Notes under the pieces: generated by a model
Databases searched by the model: none
The model's input: only the letters and a program-made list of their open reading frames with translations
What the model was told of the DNA's origin: nothing
Translations under genes and position numbers: made by a program
From: Amycolatopsis sp. FDAARGOS 1241
GTDB lineage: Bacteria; Actinomycetota; Actinomycetes; Mycobacteriales; Pseudonocardiaceae
Assembly: GCF_016889705.1 (NCBI RefSeq)
Contig: NZ_CP069526.1
Location: forward strand, 9,638,001 to 9,702,000
Reading direction: 5' to 3'
Length of the DNA: 64,000 nt
Part shown: positions 44,163 through 53,009 of the stretch, one piece after another
Numbering within the stretch: position 1 is the stretch's first letter
Layout of the letters: every line of letters starts with the position of its first letter

Positions 44163-45104
44163 ATGGTTGAAGAGCTGACAGACTTCGCGACCTCGGCCGA
44201 AGCGCACCGGCGTGAGCTGCGGGTGCACTGCTACCGGCTGCTCGGCTCGTACGACGAGGCCGAGGACCTGGTGCAGGAGACGCTGCTGCGCGCGTGGCGC
44301 GGGCGGGAGACCTTCGACGGCCGGGCTTCGCTGCGCGCCTGGCTCTACCGCATCGCGACGAACGCGTGCCTCGACCACCTCGCGGCCCACCCGCGTGAGG
44401 TGCCGGTGCTGGACCTGCCCGCGTCGGCTTCGCCGGACCTGGCGCCGCGGCCCGACGTCGCCGTCCCGTGGGTGCAGCCGGTGCCCGACGAAGTGCTGGG
44501 GCGCGAGACGGTGGAGCTCGCCTTCCTCGCGGCGATCCAGCACTTGTCGCCGCGCCGCCGCGCCGCGCTGGTGCTTCGGGACGTGCTGGGCTGGTCGGCA
44601 AGGGAGACGGCGGCGGCGCTGGAAACCACGCCGGCGTCGGTGAACAGCGCCGTGCTGCGCGGGCGCGCCGAGCTGAAGGAGCACCTGCCCGCGCGGCGCG
44701 GCGACTGGGCGGCGGCGGGCAGCGACGAGGAACGCGCGGTCGTCGCGCGCTACATGGCAGCTCTCGCCGCCCACGACGAAGCGGAATTGGCGGCGCTGCT
44801 GCGCGCCGACGTCCGCTGCAGCCACGCGCCCGGCGCCGGCGGCCACACGGGCACGGAACCGACCTGGTACGCCGGTCGCGACCTCGTCCGGGAAGCCTGG
44901 GCCCCAGCCCTGCGCGGCGACGACGCGGTGACGTTCCACCTCGTCCCGACCCGCGCGAACGGCCTGCCGGCGTTCGCCACGTCCATCCGCGTGGATGGCG
45001 CGCTCCACCCGTTCGGCCTCAACACCCTGCGCATCGCCGGCGGCCGGGTCGCCGAGGTGACGACGTTCTCGGCGGAGGTGTTCCCACTGTTCGGGCTCGG
45101 GTGA
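44163..45104 (+). CDS. ECF RNA polymerase sigma factor with SnoaL-like C-terminal domain (SigG/SigJ type)
   Basis: 313 residues from ATG 44163. Sigma region 2 includes RLLGSYDEAEDLVQETLLRAWRG (parts), region 4 LSPRRRAALVLRDVLGWSARETAAAL (parts) near residues 140-175, and the remaining 130 residues form a SnoaL/NTF2-like domain (ARYMAALAAHDEAELAALL, GRDLVREAW). This fusion is typical of ECF sigma factors that have no separate anti-sigma gene and use the C domain for control. It lies divergent to the lysA pseudogene. No anti-sigma gene is next to it. Confidence 0.92.
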   Translation: MVEELTDFATSAEAHRRELRVHCYRLLGSYDEAEDLVQETLLRAWRGRETFDGRASLRAWLYRIATNACLDHLAAHPREVPVLDLPASASPDLAPRPDVAVPWVQPVPDEVLGRETVELAFLAAIQHLSPRRRAALVLRDVLGWSARETAAALETTPASVNSAVLRGRAELKEHLPARRGDWAAAGSDEERAVVARYMAALAAHDEAELAALLRADVRCSHAPGAGGHTGTEPTWYAGRDLVREAWAPALRGDDAVTFHLVPTRANGLPAFATSIRVDGALHPFGLNTLRIAGGRVAEVTTFSAEVFPLFGLG

Positions 45105-45180
45105 AAGCGACCGCTTCGAGCCGGCCGCGGGCAGCCGGGTCCTAGACTTGCCGTCGCGAGGGGTGACGGGAGGGAGCCGG

Positions 45181-45666
45181 ATGGACGTCGCGATCGCCGG
45201 TTCGAGTCCCGTGTCCGCGGCTGACGCGCGTTTGGCCCAGCTGCGTCAGGTGCGGCTGGCCAAGGACATGATGGACCGCCACTGGGCCGAGCCGATCGAC
45301 GTCGCTGCGGTGGCCGCTCGCGCCGGGTATTCGCGGTACCACTTCATCCGGGCGTTCCGGGCGGTGTACGGCCAGACTCTGGGGCAGTACCTGAGCCGTC
45401 GCCGGATCGAGCGTGCCGAGGACCTGCTGCGCACCGCGGACCTGTCGGTGACCGAGATCTGTGTGCTGGTGGGGTTCAGCAGCCTGGGGACCTTCTCGTC
45501 GAGCTTCAAGAAGTACTCCGGCTTCACCCCGACCGAGTACCGCGCCCGGCACGTCGGAGCCGGCGCGGCGCTGGTGCCCGGGTGCTACGCGCTGCTCTGG
45601 CACGGCGGGTTCAAGGCGTTCGGGAGCGGTGCCGGGCGCCGTGCGGGGGACAACCGCAATTCTTGA
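45181..45666 (+). CDS. AraC-family transcriptional regulator
   Basis: 161 residues from ATG 45181, with GGGAGGGAG upstream. Two helix-turn-helix units occupy about residues 35-130: PIDVAAVAARAGYSRYHFIRAFR and DLSVTEICVLVGFSSLGTFSSSFKKYSG-FTPTEYR (landmark pieces). There is no large ligand domain, only a 25-residue leader and a short tail with CYALLWHGGF, so it is a minimal AraC protein. It probably controls the glyoxalase-like gene 78 bp downstream on the same strand, a pairing common in actinomycetes. Confidence 0.92.
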   Translation: MDVAIAGSSPVSAADARLAQLRQVRLAKDMMDRHWAEPIDVAAVAARAGYSRYHFIRAFRAVYGQTLGQYLSRRRIERAEDLLRTADLSVTEICVLVGFSSLGTFSSSFKKYSGFTPTEYRARHVGAGAALVPGCYALLWHGGFKAFGSGAGRRAGDNRNS

Positions 45667-45743
45667 GAAGCGGCTCGACCCGAGGCGCGGTTACGGTCCG
45701 TGCGGTGCGGGCGAGTGGTGCCCGAACGAACGCGGGAGGCAAC

Positions 45744-46184
45744 GTGATCAACGGATTGTCCATCGCCAACGTCTGGGTGCTCGACCAGGACCGGGCGAAG
45801 GAGTTCTACACGCAGAAGCTGGGCCTCGAGGTCCGGACCGACATGACCATGGGCGAGGGCGGGTTCCGGTGGCTCACCGTCGGAGCCAAGAACCAGCCCG
45901 GCCTCGAACTCACCCTCATGGTCCCGGGCCCGCCGGCGCTGGACCCCGAGTCCGCCGACGCGCTGAAGAAACTGATCGCGAAGGGCGTGCTCGGCGCCGG
46001 TGTGTTCGTCACCGACGACATCCACGCCGACTACCAGACGCTGACGGCGCGCGGCGTGGAGTTCTTGCAGGAACCCCAGGAACGCCCGTACGGCACCGAA
46101 GCCATCTTCCGCGACGACTCCGGCAACTGGTTCTCCTTCACACAACGCCTGATCGACCTCGACTTCAGCAAGGACTGGGCCTGA
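45744..46184 (+). CDS. VOC/glyoxalase-bleomycin-resistance-fold protein
   Basis: 146 residues from GTG 45744 behind GGGAGG. One vicinal-oxygen-chelate unit pair: IANVWVLDQDRAKEFYTQKLGLEV at the start and GTEAIFRDDSGNWFSFTQ near the end (landmark pieces), with the metal-site Glu/His pattern partly altered: the first His is replaced by Asn (IANVWV). It may therefore bind a ligand or different metal rather than act as glyoxalase I. Paired with the AraC gene upstream. Confidence 0.9.
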   Translation: MINGLSIANVWVLDQDRAKEFYTQKLGLEVRTDMTMGEGGFRWLTVGAKNQPGLELTLMVPGPPALDPESADALKKLIAKGVLGAGVFVTDDIHADYQTLTARGVEFLQEPQERPYGTEAIFRDDSGNWFSFTQRLIDLDFSKDWA

Positions 46185-46220
46185 GGTTCTCGGTCACCAG
46201 GGCGTGGCCCCGGCCGTGCT

Positions 46221-47123
46221 CTACGAAAGCCCCCACGAAGACAGCAGCCCGGAGAGCCGTTCCCGTTCCGGGGCCGTCAGCAGGCGGCTCGGCGGGCGCA
46301 CGTCGGGGCGGCAGAGGCCGAGCTGGGAGAGCGCGTCCTTGACGACGCTGACGTTGTTGGCGTTGCCTTCGGCCGCGCGCATCTGCTCAAAGGGGCGGAT
46401 GCGCTCCCAGATCTCCATGGCGCCGCCGAAGTCGTGGGCGCGCAGGCGGGCGAACAGGTCCACGGAGATCCGCGGGGCGACGTTCACCAGCCCCGAAGTG
46501 AACCCTTGCGCGCCCACGGCGAAGTAGCCCGGTGCCGACAGCTCGGCCAAGCCCGCGATCCACACGAAGCGCTCGAAGCCCGCGTCGCGCGCGACGGTGG
46601 CGAACCGCACGGGGTCCGGTACCGCGTACTTCACCCCGATGACGTTCGGCGCGGCGTCGGCGAGGCGGGCGAGATCCTCGCCGCCGATGCCGGGGTTGCG
46701 CACGTACAGCACCACTCCCAGCTCTGGCACAGCGGTGGCGATCGCACGGTGGTACTCGACCCAGCCCTCGCGCGAGACGTACGGGTGCACGGGCTGGTGG
46801 ATCATCACCAGATCGGCGCCGGTGTCGCGGGCGTGGCGCGCGGCCTTCACGGCCGTGCGCACGTCGTGCCCGACGCCCGCCAGCACGCTCGCCTCGTGCG
46901 CCGCCTTCACGGTGACCTCGAGGCACAGCCGGGTCTCGTGGTCGTCGAGCGCGTAGAACTCGCCCGTGTTGCCGTTGGGGGTGACGACCTCGACGCCGCT
47001 CGTCACCAGCCGCTCCACGAGCCGCCCGTACGTCTCCGCCTCGACGCCGCCGCTGCCGTTGAACGGCGTCACCGGGATCGCGACGACGCCGGCCAGCCGC
47101 CGTTTCTGCACTTCGAACGCCAC
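46221..47123 (-). CDS. Dihydrodipicolinate synthase/N-acetylneuraminate lyase family aldolase
   Basis: 300 residues from GTG 47123. Class I aldolase TIM barrel with Schiff-base lysine K165 (VIGVKYAV), Tyr Y140 (VLYVRN) and the GNTGEFYAL substrate loop at 51-59 (DapA has G-T-T-G-E). The NGNTGEF and YVRNP variants fit the broader subfamily that works on keto-sugar acids or hydroxy-oxo acids rather than lysine synthesis. No ribosome site is visible before the GTG, and an AT-rich block (47130-47150) lies about 20 nt upstream, so a leaderless mRNA is possible. Substrate unknown. Confidence 0.9.
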   Translation of the reverse strand: MAFEVQKRRLAGVVAIPVTPFNGSGGVEAETYGRLVERLVTSGVEVVTPNGNTGEFYALDDHETRLCLEVTVKAAHEASVLAGVGHDVRTAVKAARHARDTGADLVMIHQPVHPYVSREGWVEYHRAIATAVPELGVVLYVRNPGIGGEDLARLADAAPNVIGVKYAVPDPVRFATVARDAGFERFVWIAGLAELSAPGYFAVGAQGFTSGLVNVAPRISVDLFARLRAHDFGGAMEIWERIRPFEQMRAAEGNANNVSVVKDALSQLGLCRPDVRPPSRLLTAPERERLSGLLSSWGLS

Positions 47124-47203
47124 TAGTGTGTCCGATCTGATATATGATGTGTCACGTCGGAGGTTAGCACGAGGCGCGCGGGTCGGTTGTCCTGATCTTC
47201 GGG

Positions 47204-47785
47204 TCAGGTGGTCCGGTACACCTGGACGGAGACGCCCTTGCCCGTCTCGCGGTGCTCGGTCAGCCGGAGCCTGCGCGACGGCGCGCCCGGCGGGAAGAGC
47301 CGCCGGCCGCGGCCCAGCACCACGGGGAACACCCACAGCCGGTATTCGTCGACCAGGTCGGCGGCCATCAGCGTCCGCAGCAGGTCGCCACTGCCGTGCA
47401 CCTGCAGTTCGCGGCCCGGTTCCGCCTTCAGTTCGGCAACCGCCGCCACGACGTCGTCGCGCAGGAACGCCGTGCCCTGCCACGACGAACGCGTGAGCGT
47501 CCGGGAAGCGACGTACTTCGGCAGCGTGTTGAGCGGTCCCGCGATCGGATCCGACCCGCCGACCGAGGGCCAGTAGCCCGCGAAGATCTCGTACGTGCGA
47601 CGGCCGAGCAGGAACGCGTCGGCGCGCGAGAACCAGTCGGCGGCGTACTCGGCCATCACCGCGTCGTAGTGCGGGTACAGCCAGCCGCCCAGGTCGAACC
47701 CGTCGCGCGGGTCTTCGGTCGGCGTGCCGGGAGCCTGGACCACGCCGTCGAGGGACACGTACGCGGTGACGGTGAGCGTGGTCAT
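47204..47785 (-). CDS. Dihydrofolate reductase/RibD C-terminal-like family protein
   Basis: 193 residues from ATG 47785. Begins LTVTAYVSLDGVVQAPGTP and contains LLGRRTYEIFAGYWP, LQVHGSGDLLRTLM and VDEYRLWVFPVVLGRGRRLF (landmark pieces), the usual motifs of the YyaP/YwjB-type DHFR-like proteins that bind NADPH. The catalytic acid of true DHFR is not preserved, so it is named by fold. Its start overlaps the preceding paralogue's stop by 4 bp, so the pair is translated together. Function unknown. Confidence 0.88.
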   Translation of the reverse strand: MTTLTVTAYVSLDGVVQAPGTPTEDPRDGFDLGGWLYPHYDAVMAEYAADWFSRADAFLLGRRTYEIFAGYWPSVGGSDPIAGPLNTLPKYVASRTLTRSSWQGTAFLRDDVVAAVAELKAEPGRELQVHGSGDLLRTLMAADLVDEYRLWVFPVVLGRGRRLFPPGAPSRRLRLTEHRETGKGVSVQVYRTT

Positions 47786-48243
47786 GCCATCGCCCCGAAC
47801 GCCGGCGCGCCCGCGGCCGCGTACTCGTGGATGACGACGCCGGTGCTCGTCGCGGTCGTCGACCACGGGCTCAACGCGAGCGGCAGGACGCCGGCGGGGA
47901 AGAGCCGGTGACCCTCGCCGAGAACGACGGGGAAGACGAGCAGTCGGTACTCGTCGACGAGGTCCTCCAGCGCGGCGACCAGGCTGCCGGTGGAGTGCAG
48001 TTGCAGCTCACCGTCGTAGCGGGCCTTCAGCTCTCGGACCTCGGTGGCGAGGTCGCCCGCGACGACGTGCCGCGGCAGGCCGGCGGCGCCGGGACAGTCG
48101 TCCGCGATGCCCTTGACCTGCAGGAACGCCGACGCGCGGCGGCGCCAGCGGCTCAGCGCCGCGTGCATTTCTTCATCGATGAGACCCGGTCCGCGCACCA
48201 CGCCGTCCAGGGTCAGGAATGCCGTGACGGTCAGCTTGCCCAT
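47782..48243 (-). CDS. Short DHFR/RibD C-terminal-like paralogue
   Basis: 153 residues from ATG 48243, with GGGAGGTCTCCC-type purine run upstream. Shares LTVTAFLTLDGVVRGPG, ELQLHSTGSLVAAL and VDEYRLLVFPVVLGEGHRLF (pieces) with the following gene, but the middle that holds the LLGRRTYE NADPH-binding stretch is replaced by a short RRRASAFLQVKGIADDCPG segment. The normal length is about 185-195, so roughly 40 residues were lost. It may be structural or degenerate. Coupled to the full-length paralogue by a 4-bp overlap. Confidence 0.82.
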   Translation of the reverse strand: MGKLTVTAFLTLDGVVRGPGLIDEEMHAALSRWRRRASAFLQVKGIADDCPGAAGLPRHVVAGDLATEVRELKARYDGELQLHSTGSLVAALEDLVDEYRLLVFPVVLGEGHRLFPAGVLPLALSPWSTTATSTGVVIHEYAAAGAPAFGAMA

Positions 48244-48326
48244 GGGAGACCTCCCTCGTTCGTCGGCCTTCGCAGAACCGTCGAACGAGGGGGCCGCCGA
48301 ATCGACAAGCCGGCCGGGCGGTTTTT

Positions 48327-48797
48327 TCAGCCGGCCAGGAACGCGGCGAGCTGCTCGGCCACGAACGCGTGGTCGTCGGCCTGTGGCAGGCCCGAAACGC
48401 CGACGGTGCCGACCGGCCCGACGCCCGCGACCAGCACCGGGAACACGCCGCCGTGGGCCGCGTACAGGTCAGGATCGAGGCGCGAGTCTGCTTCGAAGCT
48501 CCCGCCCTTCGCGCGGAACTGCGTGCCGACGAGGAACGAGCTGTGCCCGTAGCGGTCGACGACGCGGCTCTTGCGGTCGATCCACGCGTCGTTGTCGGCG
48601 GACGTGCCGGGCAGGGCTGCGTGGAAGAGGCGCTGCCCGCCCCGGCGCACCGAGATCGTCACGGGCAGGGCGCGTTCGCGGGCCGCCGCCAGCAGGTTCT
48701 GACCCAGGGCGAGGGCGGTGTCGTTGTCGAACCGGGTGAACACGAGCCGGCTCTCCTGCTCGAGGAGCTCTTGGACGAGTTCGGTTTCGGTCATCAT
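48327..48797 (-). CDS. UPF0303 / heme-degrading-domain (HbpS-like fold) protein
   Basis: 156 residues from ATG 48797 (a second ATG follows directly). Pattern: LVFTRFDNDTALALGQNLL, LPVTISVRRGGQRLFHAALPGTSADNDAWI, RKSRVVDRYGHSSFLVG, GGVFPVLVAGVGPVGTVGVSGLPQADDHAFV (landmark pieces), matching YbaA-like UPF0303 proteins related to GlcG/HbpS. Cytoplasmic, small and of unclear role; family members have been linked to heme or redox handling. A 17-bp palindrome sits just upstream of the start, so a repressor may control it. Confidence 0.85.
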   Translation of the reverse strand: MMTETELVQELLEQESRLVFTRFDNDTALALGQNLLAAARERALPVTISVRRGGQRLFHAALPGTSADNDAWIDRKSRVVDRYGHSSFLVGTQFRAKGGSFEADSRLDPDLYAAHGGVFPVLVAGVGPVGTVGVSGLPQADDHAFVAEQLAAFLAG

Positions 48798-48807
48798 GCC
48801 GATATTA

Positions 48808-48824
48808 AAACAACACCGTTGTTT
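48808..48824. promoter_or_regulatory. Operator-like palindrome AAACAAC-acc-GTTGTTT
   Basis: Perfect 7-bp arms with a 3-bp spacer, 11 bp upstream of the UPF0303 start, in a strikingly AT-rich spot of GC-rich DNA. The layout is typical of TetR- or MarR-family operators overlapping a promoter. Confidence 0.6.
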
Positions 48825-48949
48825 AATTGCTACCTTATTCAGCCGCGGTTCACATCCGCCTGCTTGAAGTGGTCCCTGACCTGCGGAAGCCTGCTTCGGT
48901 GCGCGTTGATCAACCCAGCACGCTGCACATTCCGGACGAGGAGGCACGG

Positions 48950-50994
48950 ATGGGTCAGGCGGAAGGGCGGCTCAGCCGTGGCTCGGTGCTCGGCGGCGCG
49001 GCGGCCGCCGGGGTGGCCGGCGCGGCGGCGGGTCTGGGCGGGGCGTTCGCCGAAGCGGCGGGCCCGCGGCGGCGCGGCGGACTCGACGACGTCGAGCACG
49101 TCGTAGTGCTCATGCAGGAGAACCGGTCGTTCACCACTACTACGGCACAATGGCGGGCGTCCGCGGCTACGGCGACCCCGTCGCCAAGCGGGACGTGTTC
49201 CGCCAGCCGGACCCCAAGCGCACCGACGGGGGCGACCTGCTGCCGTTCCACGTCGACACCGCGCTCGTCGACGGCCAGGACCTCGGCGATCTCGCGCCCG
49301 ACTGGGGCACGACGCACCAGGCGTGGGCCAACGGCGCCTACGACGCGTGGATCCCGGCCAAGACCGAGATGACGATGAGCTACTTCAACCGCGACGACCT
49401 GCCGTTCCACCGGGCGCTGGCGAGCGCGTTCACCTTGTGCGACAACTACTTTTGCTCGCTGCAGGGGCCGACGACGCCCAACCGCTTGTACCACTGGACG
49501 GGCACGATCAACCCCGACGGCGACCTCGGCGGGCCGGCCACGTGGAACCCGGCGGACTACACCCCCGTGTACCGCTGGACGACCTACCCCGAGCGCCTGC
49601 AGGCCGCCGGCATCTCCTGGCAGGTCTACGCCAACGACGAGGTCGGCGACGGCTTCGTCGGCGACTACAGCGACAACCCGTTGTGGCTGTTCCAGCAGTA
49701 CCACGACGCGCTGGCCTCGGCCGACCCGAAGAAGCAGCAGCTGGCGGAGCGGGCGAGCCTGCAGGCGCGGTGGAAGCCGGATTCGGGGCAGGGCAAGGAC
49801 GTCGACCACGTGCTGACGCAGTTCATCGCCGACTGCAAGGCGGGCACGTTGCCGGCCGTGTCGCGGGTCGTCGCGCCCTACGCGTACTGCGAACACCCGG
49901 CCGCGCGGCCCGTCGACGGGGCCGCGTACACGCAGCGGGTGCTGAAAGCGTTGTGGGACAACCCGAAACTGTGGGAATCCACCGTCGTGCTCATCAACTA
50001 CGACGAGAACGACGGGTTCTTCGACCACATCGGGCCGCCGTGCGCCCCGGCCGGGACGCCGGGTGAGCTGCTGCCGGTGAACCAGCCGTCCGGTCCCGGC
50101 GGGGTGGGCGCGGGTGCGCCGGCGCCCATCGGGCTGGGCCCGCGCGTGCCGATGACGGTGATCTCGCCGTGGACCCGCGGCGGTGGGTGAACTCGCAGGT
50201 GTTCGACCACACGTCGGTGCTGCGGTTCCTGGAAGTCTGGACCGGGGTTCGCGAACCGAACATCTCCGCGTGGCGCCGGATGATCTGCGGTGACCTGACG
50301 AGTTGTTTCGACTTCGGGCAGCCCGACCGGTCGATCCCCCGGCTGCCGGACGCTTCCGCGTTGCGGGCGGAGGCGGACCGGACGCAGTCGAAGCTGCCGA
50401 AGCCGGCGCCGCCGTTGCCCGGCCAGCAGTCGATGCCGGAACAGGAGCGGGGGACGGCTCCGGCGCGGGCGTTGCCCTACCAGCCGGTGGCTTCGCTTTC
50501 GGTGGGTGCCCGGCGCGTTGGGGTTGACGGCCGCGAACCACGGGACGGCGGGGTTGCAGCTGTCTTCGTACGCCTACCACGCCGGTGGAATTTCGCAACG
50601 GTTCGACGTTCCCGGCGGGGGTTCGTGCTCGGGGAAGATCGCTTTCGCCGCTTCGTACGACGTGGCCGTGCACGGGCCGAACGGCTTCCTGATGGAGGCC
50701 GCGGGCGACAAGTCGACTTCGGGCGTGGATGTTGCGGCCGCCGTGTCGGGGCCCGCGGCGCACCCGGTCTTCACCGTGACGGTGAGGAACTCAGGCTCCT
50801 CCCCGGCGACCCTGACGGTGAAGGGACGGCCCGGCTTCGTGGTCGCCGCGCACGGCTCGCACACGCTGACGCTGGACGCACTGGCCGGCGCCCACGGCTG
50901 GTACGACGTTCAGCTGTCTTTGGTGGGGCACCCTGAGTGGCGTCGGCGGTTTGCCGGCCACCTCGAAAACGGAAAGCCCAGCCGGACGGCTTGA
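48950..50994 (+). pseudogene. Phosphocholine-type phospholipase C (PLC/acid phosphatase-like), three frameshifts
   Basis: ATG 48950 follows GAGGAGG. A Tat-like leader (RLSRGSVLGGAAAAGVAG, no twin Arg) leads to HVVVLMQENRSF. The next residues DHYYG of the family continue in another frame because one G is missing near 49132. Frame 2 holds the catalytic domain (SYFNRDDLPFH, NYFCSLQGPTTPNR, NYDENDGFFDH) to 50190, where one base is missing in the WTRGG-WVNSQVFDHTS stretch. Frame 3 runs to about 50510, then the C-terminal beta domains (LGLTAANHGTAG..QLSLVGHPEW) to TGA 50994. Joined, it is a normal bacterial phospholipase C of about 680 residues. Either a pseudogene or repeated sequencing errors. 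Confidence 0.85.
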
Positions 50995-50999
50995 GGTGT

Positions 51000-51695
51000 G
51001 GGTGAGGGGTCCGTTCGCACAGAGGTGGTTTTTGCGGAGGGACTTCTCATGCCGCGGTTATGCGAGGGGATCTTTCGCGCTCGTTTGGTGGGCGAACGGT
51101 TTGGTGGTTCCTGCTTGTTGGCGCGAACGGTCCCTTCGTTCTTGTTGGCTGGTGCGAATGGTCCCGTCGTTCCCGGGGCTGGTGTGTACGGTCCCATTGC
51201 TCTCGACGGCCGGTCCGATCGGTCCCTTCACGCCGGCTGGCTGGCGAGCGGACCGTTCGTGCCATGCGGCGGCGCGAGTGGACCGCTCGTGCCCGCACCG
51301 GTGCGTAAGTCGACCTCTAGCACCGCGGCTTGTGCGTGGAGGGACCGTTCGTGCTGTTTGCGGTGCGCGAGTGGGCCTTCGGTGCCGGTGCGGTGTCGCT
51401 GCCGGAGCTGTCATGCGGCCTGCAAGTGGACCTCGGGCGCGGTTGTCGCGGTGCGACTGGGCCGTTCGGCCCGCTGCGACTGCGGGAATGGACCGTTCGT
51501 GCCGCCGCGGTGGCGCGGCGGGACCGGTCGTGCCCGCACCGGTGTGCGAGTGGACCTTTGGTGCCGCGGCGTGTGTGCGAGTGGACCGTTCGTGCCGCCG
51601 CGGCGGCGCGGCGGGGCCAGTCGTGCCCGCAGGCGTCAACGGACCCCTCGCGCCAAAGCGCCGCGAGCGGACCGTTCGCACCCAGGCGCGACCGG
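51000..51695. repeat. Array B: about 15-18 copies of the GCGARnGGWCCGTTCGYGCC palindrome
   Basis: Clear copies near 51003, 51119, 51156, 51187, 51218, 51248, 51275, 51340, 51482, 51547, 51578 and 51662, with diverged ones between, mostly 30-37 bp apart; later copies are joined by GCGGCGCGGCGGG-type linkers. The whole gap between the phospholipase and M20 genes consists of it; no gene is credible there in any frame. Same family as array A. Confidence 0.8.
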
Positions 51696-51699
51696 TCCC

Positions 51700-52932
51700 T
51701 CACCGCCCCAAAGCGTCCAGCGCGAACGCGGCGTGCATGGCCACCCCGGCCGGCATCGCGGCTTCGTCGAAGATCACCCGGTTCGAGTGGTTCGCGGGGG
51801 CCTCCGAGGGCACCAGGCCCGGCGGGCAGGCCCCCAGGAACGCGAACGCCCCCGGAACCCGCTGCAGCACATACGAAAAGTCCTCCGCCCCCATGATCGG
51901 GTGGGGGATGGCCTCGACGTTCGCGGCACCGAGGACCGTCTGGCCCAGGGCCAGGACGTCCTGGGCCACCGCGTGGTCGTTCACGGTCGGGGGGTAGCCC
52001 GGTTCGATGTCCGCCAGGACGCGGCACCCGTGGGCGGCGCCGACGGACTCACAGACGCGCGGCAGCTCCTCGCGGACCACCGTGCGCGCCGATTCCGAGA
52101 GGGTGCGAATGGTCCCTTCGAGCACAGCCGTCTCGGGGATGATGTTGGTCGTCGTCCCCGCGGCGATCCGGGTCACCGAGATCACCGCTGGGTCGAAGAC
52201 GCCGATGCGGCGCGTGACCATCGTCTGCAGGGCGCCCACCATCGCGGCCGCCGCCGGGACGGGGTCGATGGCGTCCTGCGGCGCGGAGCCGTGGCCGCCG
52301 CGGCCGATGACGTCGACGTGGAAGGTGTCGGCGGACGCCATCATCGGGCCGCCGCGGATCTGGAGGCGGCCGCTGGGCGTGTTGGGCATGACGTGGAGGC
52401 CGAAGGCGCGGGAGACGCGCGTGCCGGCGGCGTCCAGCACGCCCTCGTGGATCATGAACCGCGCGCCGTGGTGGCCTTCCTCGCCGGGCTGGAACATGAA
52501 GACGACCGAACCGGCCAGCGAGTCCACGCGTGAGGCGAGCAGGCGCGCGGCGGACGCGAGCATCGCGACGTGCAGGTCGTGGCCGCAGGCGTGCATGGAG
52601 TCGTCGACGTCCGACGAGAACTCCAAGCCTGTGTCCTCGTGCAGCGGCAACGCGTCCATGTCGCCGCGCAGCAGGACCGCCCGCCCCGGGCGCGCGCCGC
52701 GCAGCACCGCGGTGAGTGACGTCGTGGTGCGGCCCGCCGTGAACTCCAGCGGCAGGTCGGACAGCGCCGCGCGGATGGTCTGCTGCGTCTCGGGCAGCTG
52801 CAGCCCCTGCTCCGGCCGACGGTGCAGCGCGCGGCGGAGCTCGACGGTGCGGTCCTGCAGCTCCCGCGCGGCGCCGAGCAGCCCGCCGTAACGCGCATCG
52901 GGGAGAGTCGGCAGGTCGGTGGGTCCGGTCAT
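51700..52932 (-). CDS. M20 family amidohydrolase (carboxypeptidase/aminoacylase-like)
   Basis: 410 residues from ATG 52932. Two-metal hydrolase: LRGDMDALPL, the metal ligands Cys/His in MHACGHDLHVAML (about 113-125), the bridging acid in QPGEEGHHGARFM, the His of GLHVMPNTPSG, and HPIMGAEDFSYV near the C terminus; GGHGSAPQDAIDP marks the dimerisation lid. It cleaves N-acyl amino acids, hippurate, indoleacetyl-amino acids or related amides in the cytoplasm. Monocistronic, on the opposite strand to the tadA pair. Substrate not known. Confidence 0.93.
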   Translation of the reverse strand: MTGPTDLPTLPDARYGGLLGAARELQDRTVELRRALHRRPEQGLQLPETQQTIRAALSDLPLEFTAGRTTTSLTAVLRGARPGRAVLLRGDMDALPLHEDTGLEFSSDVDDSMHACGHDLHVAMLASAARLLASRVDSLAGSVVFMFQPGEEGHHGARFMIHEGVLDAAGTRVSRAFGLHVMPNTPSGRLQIRGGPMMASADTFHVDVIGRGGHGSAPQDAIDPVPAAAAMVGALQTMVTRRIGVFDPAVISVTRIAAGTTTNIIPETAVLEGTIRTLSESARTVVREELPRVCESVGAAHGCRVLADIEPGYPPTVNDHAVAQDVLALGQTVLGAANVEAIPHPIMGAEDFSYVLQRVPGAFAFLGACPPGLVPSEAPANHSNRVIFDEAAMPAGVAMHAAFALDALGR

Positions 52933-53009
52933 GGCCTCGATAGTGGCACTCGGGACGCTTCGGGTGCACCGTGCGTGCGTTCGCCTCCGCGGCGGAATAC
53001 GGTGTGCGC

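Noticed and set aside
39513..51695. The two palindrome arrays as CRISPR arrays
   Set aside because: Repeats are degenerate and palindromic, intervals vary, the intervening DNA is repeat-like rather than unique, and no cas genes are present.
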